Shown here: positions 16,598 through 25,702 of the stretch, piece by piece
Layout of the letters: every line of letters begins with the position of its first letter
How positions within the stretch are numbered: the first letter of the stretch is position 1
Origin: Peribacillus sp. FSL E2-0218
Lineage (GTDB): Bacteria > Bacillota > Bacilli > Bacillales > DSM-1321
Length of the DNA: 64,000 nucleotides
Direction of reading: 5' to 3'
NCBI RefSeq assembly: GCF_037992945.1
Contig: NZ_CP150304.1
Span: forward strand, 4,788,501 to 4,852,500
Translations under genes and position numbers: made by a program
The notes under the pieces: model-generated
The model's database searches: none
Told to the model about the DNA's origin: nothing
The model's input: the letters and a program-made list of their open reading frames with translations, nothing else

Positions 16598-17407
16598 ACT
16601 CATCAAAAAACAGGCTATACTCCCTCCCCTTATTCACGCCACGGCTTGTCAGGTTCAATGATTGCAGGATTCGCGTTGCAGTGGATGCAGAGGAAATATT
16701 CAAAAAATCCCGCAGCTGCCGATTCGTGATAGTCGGGCCGATTAAATAAAAATAATCTCGTAAAGCTTGGACATGTGCATCCTTACTGGCTAGTCCGCAT
16801 GGCTTGCAAATCCATGTACCATATCTCCTAAGTAACTGGTGACAGTTACAATTCTCGCAAATCATCCCTTTTAGTAGATCACTTTCGGTAAGTTTGTACC
16901 GTTCAAGAATGGAAAAATCGGCATCGATATGCTGTTTATTGATGACGCGAATAGCTTTCTTTAAAGCTTTATCATCTAAAATCGATTCTTTCATGGAATT
17001 TTCGAGTTGATTAATTATAGCGGGAAGCGCCTCGCGATGAATGACTTTATACTGGAGCGTACGGTTTTCAGGAGAGGTACGGATGATGGTTTGGGGATTG
17101 CTGATGACAATGAATGAATGGATCGGAATTACTGGAATGTTATATTGCAAAAGTCACGATTAAAGTATCCATCTGAAAAAAAAGGGATGGGTCCTACAAC
17201 CGTATATCGTGGAAGATGAAATGACTTTTCGGTTCCAAAAAGCTTACTTAATGGAAAGTCAATGGAGGTTTCCCCTTTATAGCCAGCCTCCCTTTTATTG
17301 AGATCCTGCATAATTGAAGGCATCTTTGGATGATGTGGCGGAAGCCTGCGCACCAATGCACGTAATTTGAGGATCGTAAGCGGGACTTTTCGCTGTTTTA
17401 CAATCAA
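16596..17407 (-). pseudogene. NERD-domain nuclease-like protein, broken by an internal deletion and frameshift
   Basis: Two minus-strand frames together make a degraded NERD protein. The upstream piece (17129-17407) has the NERD start, LNKREAGYKGETSIDFPLS, and runs to a stop at 17129. The downstream piece (frame open 16596-17150) resumes at IPVIPIHSFIVISNPQTII and keeps the usual tail: a zinc-finger CENCNCHQLL...CKPCG and a winged-helix end. The central beta-strands with the catalytic Asp/Glu-x-Lys of the nuclease fold (typically ~80-100 residues) are missing, so nuclease activity is not expected. An alternative is a translated C-terminal fragment, since the downstream frame has an internal start, but no good ribosome site precedes it. 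Confidence 0.72.
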
Positions 17408-17489
17408 TATTCCTCACTCCTATCTTGGGTTTCTCCCAAAGGATTCGACAAAAATAACGAATATTCCTTCAAATGAATGCGCTTGTCCC

Positions 17490-17650
17490 TTTTATCTGCG
17501 AAATTCGAGGATTTTTCTACAATTCCGGCATTTTATTTGCGAAACTGATCTTTTTTTCTGCAATTTCGGCATTTTATCTGCGATTCCGGCATTTTATCTG
17601 CGATTCTGGTCCATTTATCTGCGATTTCGGCGATATTTCGATTTTCCGAC
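17490..17650 (+). repeat. Tandem degenerate 20-bp repeat, about eight units
   Basis: Units follow ATTTTATCTGCGATTYCGGC, at about 17490, 17511, 17530, 17551, 17571, 17591, 17613 and 17633. Units 5 to 7 are almost perfect and the outer ones are decayed. Units abut with no unique spacer, so this is not a CRISPR array. It lies between two convergent 3' ends/promoters in a non-coding gap. Confidence 0.8.
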
Positions 17651-17679
17651 AAAAAAAGGACCCCAAAAGCAGGTCCTCG

Positions 17680-19335
17680 TCATAAATCTGCAAGCGCCCT
17701 GCCCGCCTGTCGTCCGGAGAAAAGGCAGCCGCCGACGAATGTTCCTTCCAATGAACGATAACCGTGAACCCCGCCCCCGCCGAATCCAGCTACCTCACCC
17801 GCTGCATACAGGCCATTCACTGGATGTCCGGAAGCATTCAGGACGCGACAGGAAAGATCGGTTTGCAATCCTCCCAGAGTTTTTCTGCTGACGATATTCA
17901 ACCGTACCGCTATCAACGGACCATTCTTTTGATCGAGGATTTTATGCGGTGCTGCAACTCTTATTAACCGATCCCCGATATAATGGCGTGCTCCACGCAT
18001 TGCGGTGATTTGCAGGTCTTTCGTGAATTTATGATCCATTTCCCTATCCCTCGCGATTATTTGCCGCTCGATATCGGCAAGGACAAGCAAGTTCTCTTCC
18101 GTGAGCTTATTCATCCCGTCCACAAGTTCCGGGAGTGAATCCGCTATGACAAAATCCTCGCCCTTGTCCATGAAAGCCTGCACGGGAGACGATGCGCCAG
18201 GCAGGACCCGGGATAACACCTTCCGAATGCTTTTACCTGTCAAATCGGGATTTTGCTCAGAGCCCGATAAAGCAAATTCTTTTTCGATGATTTTCTGCGT
18301 CAAAATGAACCATGAATGGTCGTACCCTGTCGCCATGATGGCATCAAGCGTCCCCAGCGTATCGAATCCCGGAAAATTCGGAGCAGGGAATCGCTGGCCC
18401 GTTGCATCGAGCCAAAGAGATGAAGGCCCGGGCAGGATACGGATTCCATGCTTGGCCCAAACGGGATCATGATTCTTGATTCCTTCCGTATAGTGCCACA
18501 TCCGGTCGCGATTGACGATTCTTCCTCCGGCCTTTTCCGTAATGGCAAGCATCCTCCCATCCACATGCTCAGGAACGCCGGAAATCATATTTTTCGGGGC
18601 TTCACCTAGTCGCGCAGGCCAATTCTTTCTTATCAATTCATGATTGGCCCCGATTCCGCCGCTTGTCACAAGCACAGCTTGAGCATGAAACGAAAAGTCC
18701 CCGATCACTTCCCGGGAGCTAGCCTCGCCGCGAGCTGCCGAGCTCGGCACAAGCACCGATCCACGTACACCAATGACAGAGTCGTCTTCCGTTAACAATT
18801 CATTCACGCGATGACGGGGACGATAATCGACCAGACCTTTCCCGATCGCTTTACGGACCCGATCCTCGAACGGCTTTACGATCCCCGGGCCCGTTCCCCA
18901 TACAATATGAAAACGCGGAACCGAGTTACCATGCCCTTCAGCGAGGTAACCCCCTCGCTCCGCCCAGCCAACTACCGGAAAAAAACGGATGCCCTGGGCT
19001 GTCAGCCATTCCCGTTTTTCCCCTGATGCAAAGTGGACGTAAGCTTCCGCCCACTTTTTCCCCCAATGATCTTCATCATCCTCCCGATCAAAACCAGCCG
19101 TACCTAACCAATCCTGCCAGGCAAGCTCCCGTGAATCCTTAATGCCCAATCTCCGCTGTTCAGGTGAGTCGACAAGAAATAAACCGCCAAAAGACCACCA
19201 TGCCTGCCCGCCAAGAGAAGCTTCCGGTTCTTGATCCAGCAGCAATACTTTCTTCCCGGCATCCGCAAGCTCTGCCGCAGCCACCAACCCGGCGAGACCC
19301 GCTCCGACCACAATTACATCAAATCCCATCAACAT
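17680..19335 (-). CDS. FAD-binding dehydrogenase (fumarate reductase/KstD-like flavoprotein)
   Basis: A flavoprotein of about 551 residues. The N-terminal Rossmann motif is VIVVGAGLAGLVAAAELADAG with the FAD ribose-binding E (LLLDQE). A C-terminal FAD motif reads GLYAAGEVAGFGGGGVHGYRSLEGT. It belongs to the FAD_binding_2 group with succinate dehydrogenase/fumarate reductase flavoproteins and 3-ketosteroid dehydrogenases; the best fit is the uncharacterised 'FAD-binding dehydrogenase' family of that group. The substrate is unknown. Start: ATG at 19335 (GGAG 8 nt upstream) or ATG 19329 (GGGGG 7 nt upstream). Monocistronic; no partner gene. Confidence 0.88.
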   Translation of the reverse strand: MLMGFDVIVVGAGLAGLVAAAELADAGKKVLLLDQEPEASLGGQAWWSFGGLFLVDSPEQRRLGIKDSRELAWQDWLGTAGFDREDDEDHWGKKWAEAYVHFASGEKREWLTAQGIRFFPVVGWAERGGYLAEGHGNSVPRFHIVWGTGPGIVKPFEDRVRKAIGKGLVDYRPRHRVNELLTEDDSVIGVRGSVLVPSSAARGEASSREVIGDFSFHAQAVLVTSGGIGANHELIRKNWPARLGEAPKNMISGVPEHVDGRMLAITEKAGGRIVNRDRMWHYTEGIKNHDPVWAKHGIRILPGPSSLWLDATGQRFPAPNFPGFDTLGTLDAIMATGYDHSWFILTQKIIEKEFALSGSEQNPDLTGKSIRKVLSRVLPGASSPVQAFMDKGEDFVIADSLPELVDGMNKLTEENLLVLADIERQIIARDREMDHKFTKDLQITAMRGARHYIGDRLIRVAAPHKILDQKNGPLIAVRLNIVSRKTLGGLQTDLSCRVLNASGHPVNGLYAAGEVAGFGGGGVHGYRSLEGTFVGGCLFSGRQAGRALADL

Positions 19336-19430
19336 GCCCCCGTCTCCATATGTATGCGCTTTCATTAAATGCTCTCTTCCTACATTCCCTGTTCATCCTC
19401 ATATTCCTTCTTGAAAGGAAAAAAGGCAAA

Positions 19431-19459
19431 TAAAAAACCACCAATATATGTATTGGTGG
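19431..19459 (-). terminator. Terminator of ssrA, sharing the CCA end
   Basis: CCACCAATA and TATTGGTGG form a perfect 9-bp stem with a 4-nt loop; on the minus strand TTTTTT follows. The 5' arm of the hairpin includes the tmRNA 3' CCACCA. Confidence 0.85.
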
Positions 19460-19815
19460 AGACGGTGGGAGTCGAACCCACGTCCAGACATAACGGCACT
19501 TAAGCTTCTACGAGTGTAGTCGATATATTCGCATTTCGCGAACTCATTAGCCTATCGACAGGCGGCAGAGCAGCTAGTCTGATTGGTCTCTTCCTTCATC
19601 CTCAGACGGTGGATTCCGGCGTATCCCACTTAGAGTGAGTCCCTTACCCTACCACGTGGGCCATGGAGGGAGGAACAGCTAACGACTGTTGTTACGCAGC
19701 GAAAGCTAGGTTGTTGTTTTGTTTGCCAGTTATAGGCGTTGACGTTTTAACGAGGCCGATCCCCTCGACTCGCAACTTAAGCTCGAACTATCCCTGTCGA
19801 ATCCGTAACGTCCCC
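19454..19815 (-). ncRNA. ssrA: tmRNA (transfer-messenger RNA)
   Basis: A 362-nt RNA that rescues stalled ribosomes and tags the unfinished protein for proteolysis. The tRNA-like ends are GGGGACGTTACGGATTCGAC at the 5' side and the TTCGACTCCC T-arm with encoded CCA at the 3' side. The tag frame at about 19719-19754 reads GKQNNNLAFAA then TAA, with Gly as the resume codon. The tag ends AFAA, where B. subtilis has ALAA. It lies 123 nt from smpB, its protein partner, and near rnr, the usual arrangement. Confidence 0.96.
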
Positions 19816-19938
19816 ATGATTGAAATGGAGCGTACGAGAGAAGAATAGTCAGCAAGTTGGCTGATATTCAATTGTCATCGGTACAGGATTAATTATAACA
19901 GATTGAAACGAAAAATCAATTGTAAGGTCTTGGCAGTG

Positions 19939-20406
19939 TTACATCTTCTGACGATCACGGAAAGCACGTTCAATATCACGTTTCGCTTCCTTCTTCTTCA
20001 GGTCATCTCGCTTGTCATATTGCTTCTTCCCTTTTCCAAGCCCGATTAAAACCTTGGCAAAACCATTTTTCAAATACATTTTCAATGGAACGATGGTGTA
20101 GCCCGCTTCTTTCGTTTCACCGATCAGTTTACTGATTTCTTTCTTATGCAAAAGGAGCTTCCGTGTCCGCAACGGGTCATGGTTAAACTGATTCCCCTGC
20201 TCGTAAGGACTGACATGCATATTATAAAGATAGATTTCGCCATTTTCAATTTTAGCGAAGGCATCTCTCAAATTCACTCGGGCCGCACGGATTGCCTTGA
20301 TTTCGGTCCCTTTCAAAACGATGCCTGCTTCAAATGTTTGTTCAATGAAGAAATCATGATACGCTTTTTTATTTTGTGCTAGTTGTTTACCTGAGCCTTT
20401 TGGCAT
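19939..20406 (-). CDS. smpB: SsrA-binding protein SmpB
   Basis: A 155-residue RNA-binding protein that carries tmRNA to stalled ribosomes. Conserved features include the N-terminal KKAYHDFFIEQTFEAGIVL, the oligonucleotide-binding core GTEIKAIRAARVNLRDAF and the C-terminal basic tail (KRDDLKKKEAKRDIERAFR) that enters the decoding site. The size is standard. It lies between ssrA and rnr on the same strand, and may be on the rnr transcript since the gap is only 66 nt. Confidence 0.98.
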   Translation of the reverse strand: MPKGSGKQLAQNKKAYHDFFIEQTFEAGIVLKGTEIKAIRAARVNLRDAFAKIENGEIYLYNMHVSPYEQGNQFNHDPLRTRKLLLHKKEISKLIGETKEAGYTIVPLKMYLKNGFAKVLIGLGKGKKQYDKRDDLKKKEAKRDIERAFRDRQKM

Positions 20407-20472
20407 CTAACTCTCCCCTTTTTACATCCGATCGCGGTGAGAGGATGAATCGATCATCCCCTCACATCAATC

Positions 20473-22842
20473 TTATCTCTTTTTAGGCTTCCTCTTGCGC
20501 TTGGCAGCGGGCGCATTTTCAAAGAATTTTTTCTTCTTTTTCGGCTTTTTATCGGAAGAAGGCGAATCTCCCTTGCGATTGCCGCCACGGCCGCCGCCTT
20601 TTCCTTCGTTTCTTCCGCCATTCCCGCCGCGGCCGCGTTTACGGTCACCTGAATTGGCTTTGAATATTTTCTTCTCTCCGGATGGACGCGGACGGCTCAC
20701 CTTCATGCCGATGATTTCAAAATCGATGGCGCGTTCCTCTTTATTGACGTTGGAAACACGTACGTCGATTTCGTCCCCAATCCGGAATACATTCCCTGTA
20801 CGTTCCCCGATCATGGCCAGCTGGCGCTCATCGAAGCGGTAATAGTCATCCGTCATGAAGCTGACATGAACAAGCCCCTCAATGGTGTTCGGCAGCTCGA
20901 CGAACATTCCGAAATTCGTAACGGAACCAATGATGCCGGTATATTCCTCGCCGATTTTATCAAGCATATATTCGGCTTTCTTCAAATCATCGGTTTCGCG
21001 CTCCGCATCGACGGAGCGACGTTCCCGCTTCGAGGTATGATCGGCAATCTCGGGTAAAATCGCATTCCATTTCTCTTTCGTAGCTTCATCCGTTTTACCT
21101 TCCACCAAATAAGTCCGGATCAGCCTATGCACGATCAAATCCGGGTAACGGCGGATCGGTGAAGTGAAATGTGTATAAAATTCAGCTGATAATCCAAAAT
21201 GGCCCAGGCTTTCCGGATCATATTTCGCTTGCTGCATCGAACGGAGCATGACGGTGGATATGACCGTTTCTTCCGGCTTGCCTGCCACTGCCTCGATGAT
21301 TTCCTGTAATGCCTTTGGATGGACGTCATTGGCCGACCCGCGCACGATGTAGCCGAAGTTCGTAATGAATTCGAAGAAGCGCTGCAGTTTTTCCGGCTTC
21401 GGATCTTCGTGGATACGGTAAATGAACGGAACGTCAAGACGGTTGAAATGCTCGGCAACGGTTTCGTTGGCCGCGAGCATGAATTCTTCAATCAGCTTCT
21501 CGGCAACCGACCTTTCACGTAAAACGACATCAGTCGGATGTCCCTCTTCGTCAACGATAACCCTCGCTTCATTGAAATCAAAATCGATCGCACCGCGGTT
21601 CATCCGATTTTTACGAAGGATGGCCGCCAACTTCTCCATGTCCTCGAACATCGGCACCAACGCTTCATAGCGCTCCAGCTGTTCTTCATCTTTATCCACC
21701 AAAATCTTGTTCACATTGCCATATGTCATCCGCTCCGTCGTCTTGATGACACTTTCAAAAATCTCGTGATTGATGACATGCCCGTCTGGTGTGATTTCCA
21801 TCTCACAAGAAAGTGTAAACCGATCGACCTGCGGGTTCAAGGAGCAAATCCCGTTCGATAAACGATGCGGAATCATCGGAATGACCCTGTCCACCAAATA
21901 AACGCTCGTACCCCTTTCAAGGGCTTCCTTATCGATTGGCGAACCTTCCGTAACATAATGGCTGACATCGGCAATATGGACACCTAGCTTGTAATGGCCA
22001 TTTTCTAGCTTGGTAACCGAAACGGCATCATCGAGGTCCTTCGCATCGGCCCCATCAATCGTGACCAAAACATCATGGCGCAAATCCCTGCGGCTGCCGA
22101 TTTCACTTTCAGAAATCGTATCGGAAACGGCATTGGCTTGCTTCATGACTTCTTCCGGGAATTCCATCGGCAAACCATATTTATGGATGACGGAAAGGAT
22201 ATCGACGCCAGGGTCATTTTTATGCCCTAGAATTTCGATGATTTCTCCTTCTGCACTTACACGTCCTTCTGGGTAAGAAGTCAGCTTGACGACAACCTTA
22301 TGGCCCTCCACCGCTCCATGGGAAGCATGCTGCGGGATGAAGATGTCGTTTGCGATCTTTTTATCATCAGGGATGACGAAACCAAAGCTTTTGCTTTCGG
22401 AGTATGTACCTACCACTTGCGTTATTCCGCGTTCAAGGATCCTGATGACCGTGCCTTCTTGCCTTGATCCGGACGTTTCCGAGGATACTCGTACCATGAC
22501 GATATCTCCGTGCATCGCTGTACCCGTTTCATTTGGCGGGATGAAAATATCATCCATTCCTGGGTTATCTTCAGGCGTTACAAATGCGAAGCCCTTTGCA
22601 TGACCCGTTAATTTTCCGCGGAACAAATTCATTTTTTGCGGCAGGCCGTAACGATTGCTTCTCGTTCTGACCACCAATCCCTTTTCTTCCAGCTTCACTA
22701 GCGCCTTGACGAAATTCTTGAAGTCTGCCGAGTCTTCGATCTTCAAAGCCTCTTCAAGCTCCTGTACCGTCAATGGCTTATATGCTTCGTCGGTCATGTA
22801 CGTCAAAAGCCTATTCATGTGTTCTTGAATGTTATCTTCCAT
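20473..22842 (-). CDS. rnr: Ribonuclease R
   Basis: A 789-residue 3'-5' exoribonuclease of the RNB family. In order: an N-terminal winged helix, two cold-shock domains (GKLTGHAKGFAFVTPED, YSESKSFGFVIPD), the RNB domain with the metal-binding Asp cluster (VTIDGADAKDLDDAVSV), the S1 domain (GIIGSVTNFGMFVELPN), and a Lys/Arg/Gly-rich tail (KRGRGGNGGRNEG and following). RNase R degrades structured RNA and non-stop mRNA recruited by SmpB-tmRNA; that pairing fits the neighbours. RBS AGGAGGGG before ATG 22842. The tail is longer than average and strongly basic. Confidence 0.98.
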   Translation of the reverse strand: MEDNIQEHMNRLLTYMTDEAYKPLTVQELEEALKIEDSADFKNFVKALVKLEEKGLVVRTRSNRYGLPQKMNLFRGKLTGHAKGFAFVTPEDNPGMDDIFIPPNETGTAMHGDIVMVRVSSETSGSRQEGTVIRILERGITQVVGTYSESKSFGFVIPDDKKIANDIFIPQHASHGAVEGHKVVVKLTSYPEGRVSAEGEIIEILGHKNDPGVDILSVIHKYGLPMEFPEEVMKQANAVSDTISESEIGSRRDLRHDVLVTIDGADAKDLDDAVSVTKLENGHYKLGVHIADVSHYVTEGSPIDKEALERGTSVYLVDRVIPMIPHRLSNGICSLNPQVDRFTLSCEMEITPDGHVINHEIFESVIKTTERMTYGNVNKILVDKDEEQLERYEALVPMFEDMEKLAAILRKNRMNRGAIDFDFNEARVIVDEEGHPTDVVLRERSVAEKLIEEFMLAANETVAEHFNRLDVPFIYRIHEDPKPEKLQRFFEFITNFGYIVRGSANDVHPKALQEIIEAVAGKPEETVISTVMLRSMQQAKYDPESLGHFGLSAEFYTHFTSPIRRYPDLIVHRLIRTYLVEGKTDEATKEKWNAILPEIADHTSKRERRSVDAERETDDLKKAEYMLDKIGEEYTGIIGSVTNFGMFVELPNTIEGLVHVSFMTDDYYRFDERQLAMIGERTGNVFRIGDEIDVRVSNVNKEERAIDFEIIGMKVSRPRPSGEKKIFKANSGDRKRGRGGNGGRNEGKGGGRGGNRKGDSPSSDKKPKKKKKFFENAPAAKRKRKPKKR

Positions 22843-22875
22843 AAAACCCCTCCTATTCAGGGTATAATAAATTTG

Positions 22876-23622
22876 TTATTCGGACCAATCCAGACTTTCT
22901 AAAAATTCCAATACATCTTCATGCAGCTGTTCTTTTTCTTTATCCAGCGTGATGACATGACCGGATTCTTCATACCACTTCAGTTTCTTGACAGGTGACT
23001 CGATGGAATCAAAAATGATATCGGCACTTTTCGGATTGATGACGTCATCATGCCGCCCCTGCACGACATATGTCGGTGCATAAATCAAATCGACATGCTC
23101 CCGTACATCCGTTATCAATTCCTGAAGGGCTTTCAATGTATTCATCGGTTTATCGGCCAGGAGGTCCATTTCATGCTCTATTTGCTCTTGCGTTTTTCCT
23201 TCATACTTCTTAAATTCTCTAGCGTACTCCAATACTCCTTTATACATCATCTCTTCACTTTTGATATACATGGGCGCACACATTGATACGATACCCTTTA
23301 TAGGTACAGTGTAACCTAATTTAAGAGAAAATACGCCTCCCAAAGAGAGTCCGGCAACAGCTATTTCCTCATGGCCCTTGCTCTTCAGGAAATCGAATGC
23401 CATCATGACGTCCTTCCACCAATCAACAGGGCCCGTTTTCACCAGCTCCTCTGGCGGAACCCCATGTCCCTTATAGTGCGGGGCATGGCAGGTGTAACCG
23501 TGCTTCTCCAAGTGACGTCCAAGCATCCGCACATCTGCGGAATTCCCCGTGAATCCATGCAATAGTAAGACAGCTCTTTTTCCGCCTTCAAAAGTAAAGG
23601 GCTGCTGCAGCTTGATTTTCAT
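22876..23622 (-). CDS. Carboxylesterase (YvaK/Est-like alpha/beta hydrolase)
   Basis: A cytosolic alpha/beta-hydrolase of 248 residues, like Est30 of Geobacillus and YvaK of B. subtilis. Oxyanion-hole segment LLHGFTGNS; nucleophile elbow GLSLGG with catalytic Ser; acid in QGRHDDVI; His in ESGHVITLD. ATG 23622 has GGAG 9 nt upstream and a good start match (KIKLQQPFTF); an earlier in-frame ATG exists at 23640. It sits directly before rnr with 33 nt between them, the same secG-esterase-rnr order as in related bacilli. Confidence 0.94.
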   Translation of the reverse strand: MKIKLQQPFTFEGGKRAVLLLHGFTGNSADVRMLGRHLEKHGYTCHAPHYKGHGVPPEELVKTGPVDWWKDVMMAFDFLKSKGHEEIAVAGLSLGGVFSLKLGYTVPIKGIVSMCAPMYIKSEEMMYKGVLEYAREFKKYEGKTQEQIEHEMDLLADKPMNTLKALQELITDVREHVDLIYAPTYVVQGRHDDVINPKSADIIFDSIESPVKKLKWYEESGHVITLDKEKEQLHEDVLEFLESLDWSE

Positions 23623-23723
23623 GATAATTAGCTCCTTCATTAGTAAATAGCATCCAAAAAAATTCCCTATCTATCATTAAGTACTAAAATTACTATATCT
23701 ATTCATGCAACTATCGTGCAAAG

Positions 23724-23750
23724 AAAAAAGCCTAGCTATTTAGCTAGACT
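23724..23750 (-). terminator. Hairpin after secG
   Basis: CTAGCTA / TAGCTAG with a 2-nt loop lies 16 nt past the secG stop and runs into GGCTTTTTTC on the minus strand. If it terminates, the esterase needs its own promoter. Confidence 0.75.
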
Positions 23751-23763
23751 CATTTTTGATCGA

Positions 23764-23997
23764 TTACACATCAAAGAATGCAACAAGTAAAGTTAAAGCA
23801 AAGAATAAAATGGCTAATACTACCGTTGCACGATGTAAAATCAAATCCAAGCCGCGAGCTTTTTGCTTTCCGAATAGCTGCTCAGCACCGCCGGCAATCG
23901 CACCTGATAAACCTGCACTTTTACCCGATTGAAGCAATACCGTCACAATAAGGGCGATACTGACGATCACCAAAAGCGTTATGAGAAATGCATGCAT
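23764..23997 (-). CDS. secG: Preprotein translocase subunit SecG
   Basis: A 77-residue protein with two membrane helices (HAFLITLLVIVSIALIVTVLL and the stretch after HRATVVLAILFFALTL) joined by the conserved loop QSGKSAGLSGAIAGGAEQLFG. It assists SecYEG protein export. The ATG at 23997 has AGGAGG 9 nt upstream; the frame is open further upstream but those residues are not conserved. The position between eno and the esterase/rnr block is the usual one, here with accessory genes inserted on the eno side. Confidence 0.97.
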   Translation of the reverse strand: MHAFLITLLVIVSIALIVTVLLQSGKSAGLSGAIAGGAEQLFGKQKARGLDLILHRATVVLAILFFALTLLVAFFDV

Positions 23998-24173
23998 GCA
24001 ATCACACCTCCTGAAGTACCAATAAACAATTACTTTAACTTTACCACACCCATAAGATATCCACAATCTTTGTTATCATTTAATGGTAAGAATTCCTAAA
24101 CAGCAGCTTCATCATTTTCTTTTTGAATCAAAGTTTGAGATAATTCACAAAAAGGGAAGAAAGAGGTGTCACC

Positions 24174-24716
24174 ATGTTCAAGCCCATTCTCCGGATTCTT
24201 GATTTATTGACCATCCTGTTCTCGGCGGTTGCAGGCTATTCTTTATGGATAGGCGGCAGCAATCTCATCAGTGTCTTATTGATCATTCTCTCGCCGCTTT
24301 TGCTGCTGCTTGCAAAATATCATGGCAATCGATATTTATTATTTGCTGCATATACCACGACAACCGTCTATTTTACTGCTATTATTTATAATGGACTTTC
24401 CAATAGCGGCATCGACTTTTTCCAATCAAGTTACCATGTGCTGCTGATCGGTGCAGCCGCCATCCTGCTGAGCATCATAGCGGCCGTCATTGGTTTCGGC
24501 ACCAACACCCTTACGATTCTCTGGCTATCGCTGCACGCCCTGGTCACCTTCGAGACGATCAGGATGTCAGGCGGTTTCCTATCTCACTTTTGGTCTGCAC
24601 CCGTCGTGGAAGCCGCAGTCCGCAATGATTATCCATTTTTATTGATGGTGGTCTGGATCGGCTTATTCCTCGATAAGTACCAAAGTGAATTGACGAGGGA
24701 TTACTTGTCACGATAA
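24174..24716 (+). CDS. Uncharacterised polytopic membrane protein
   Basis: A 180-residue very hydrophobic protein with five or six predicted membrane helices (starting LDLLTILFSAVAGYSL, then LISVLLIILSPLLLLLA, YLLFAAYTTTTVYFT, a VLLIGAAAILLSIIAAVIGF stretch, and ILWLSLHALVTFETI) and a charged C-terminus. No motif ties it to a known family. GGGAAGAAAGAGG precedes the ATG. It is divergent from secG and 55 nt before a VanY-type lipoprotein, so the two may be co-transcribed. Confidence 0.75.
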   Translation: MFKPILRILDLLTILFSAVAGYSLWIGGSNLISVLLIILSPLLLLLAKYHGNRYLLFAAYTTTTVYFTAIIYNGLSNSGIDFFQSSYHVLLIGAAAILLSIIAAVIGFGTNTLTILWLSLHALVTFETIRMSGGFLSHFWSAPVVEAAVRNDYPFLLMVVWIGLFLDKYQSELTRDYLSR

Positions 24717-24771
24717 TCTTTCAAAACGCCTATCGCAGGAAATCTTATATTAAAAGCAAGGGGCCTTTCAT

Positions 24772-25596
24772 ATGTTAAAACCTATATTTACTGCAACTGC
24801 TCTGTCATCGTTCATTTTATTGTCCGGATGTTCATTCGACCAATCAAGCGATGAAAAAAAAGAGCAAAAAGAAGAACACCCGAGCTCCCACCATACGGAG
24901 ACAGAAACTGATGATAAGCAAGATGATTCAAAAGAATCGGCCCAACGCCAGGTGGAAGTGGATGAAACGGTCAAGCCCGCGCAGGCTGGCCTGCAGACTT
25001 TAGCCAACCCAGAAAGCATCCCTGTACTTGTCAACAAACAATACAGCTTGCCGGAAGATTACAAACCTGAAGATCTTGTTTACCCAAAAGTGGATTTCAT
25101 CTTTCAGGATAAAATTGAAAAAAGAATGATGCGCAAAGAAGCGGCAGAAGCGCTTGAACGGCTATTCCAAGCTGCCGAAAAAGACAATATGCACTTCGCC
25201 GGCGTATCCGCCTACCGTTCACATCAAACGCAAATCACGGTCTTTAATAACTATGTGGCCAAGGACGGGGAAGAAAAAGCGAAAACCTACAGTGCAATGC
25301 CTGGGACGAGCGAGCACGAAACAGGTCTGGCCATCGATGTCACGACCCATGACGGTGCATGTGCTGCCCAAGATTGCTTCGGAGACACGAATGAAGCGTC
25401 CTGGCTTGCAGAGCATGCCCATGAATACGGATTTATCATCCGCTATCCGGAAGGCAAGGAAAACATTACAGGCTATAAATACGAACCGTGGCACATCCGC
25501 TATATTGGCGCCGATGCCGCAACTGAAATCTTCAAAACGAAAAGCACTTTGGAAGAATACTATAATGCCGTTCCAGTAGAAGCTGTAGATAAATAA
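24772..25596 (+). CDS. Lipoprotein D-alanyl-D-alanine carboxypeptidase, VanY/YodJ type (M15B)
   Basis: A cell-wall peptidase of 274 residues that trims D-Ala-D-Ala peptides. The signal peptide ends in a lipobox LLSGC, so the mature protein starts at Cys20 and is lipid anchored. A 60-residue acidic low-complexity linker follows. The VanY domain has FAGVSAYRSHQTQI, the zinc-binding GTSEHETGLAIDVT (HxxxxxxD), and EPWHIRYIG with the second zinc His and general base. B. subtilis YodJ is the nearest match I recall. The gene ends with a strong terminator. Confidence 0.93.
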   Translation: MLKPIFTATALSSFILLSGCSFDQSSDEKKEQKEEHPSSHHTETETDDKQDDSKESAQRQVEVDETVKPAQAGLQTLANPESIPVLVNKQYSLPEDYKPEDLVYPKVDFIFQDKIEKRMMRKEAAEALERLFQAAEKDNMHFAGVSAYRSHQTQITVFNNYVAKDGEEKAKTYSAMPGTSEHETGLAIDVTTHDGACAAQDCFGDTNEASWLAEHAHEYGFIIRYPEGKENITGYKYEPWHIRYIGADAATEIFKTKSTLEEYYNAVPVEAVDK

Positions 25597-25600
25597 GTAA

Positions 25601-25629
25601 AAGGTGCCCATATGCGGCACCTTTTTTTG
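25601..25629 (+). terminator. Terminator of the VanY-type lipoprotein gene
   Basis: AAGGTGCC and GGCACCTT with a 7-nt loop are followed by seven Ts. Confidence 0.88.
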
Positions 25630-25641
25630 TTTGGAATTCTA

Positions 25642-25661
25642 TTAATCAAACGTTTGATTAA
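25642..25661. promoter_or_regulatory. Perfect 20-bp palindrome between convergent genes
   Basis: TTAATCAAAC joins GTTTGATTAA. It looks like a TetR-family operator, yet both neighbouring genes end here. A related palindrome is found at 62828-62857. Confidence 0.4.
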
Positions 25662-25702
25662 ATATGCTGCCCCATCTTTTCTAAAAGAGCATTGATGCCA
25701 CC

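Noticed and set aside
17490..17650. CRISPR array
   Set aside because: Repeats of 20 bp abut without spacers, and no cas gene is near.
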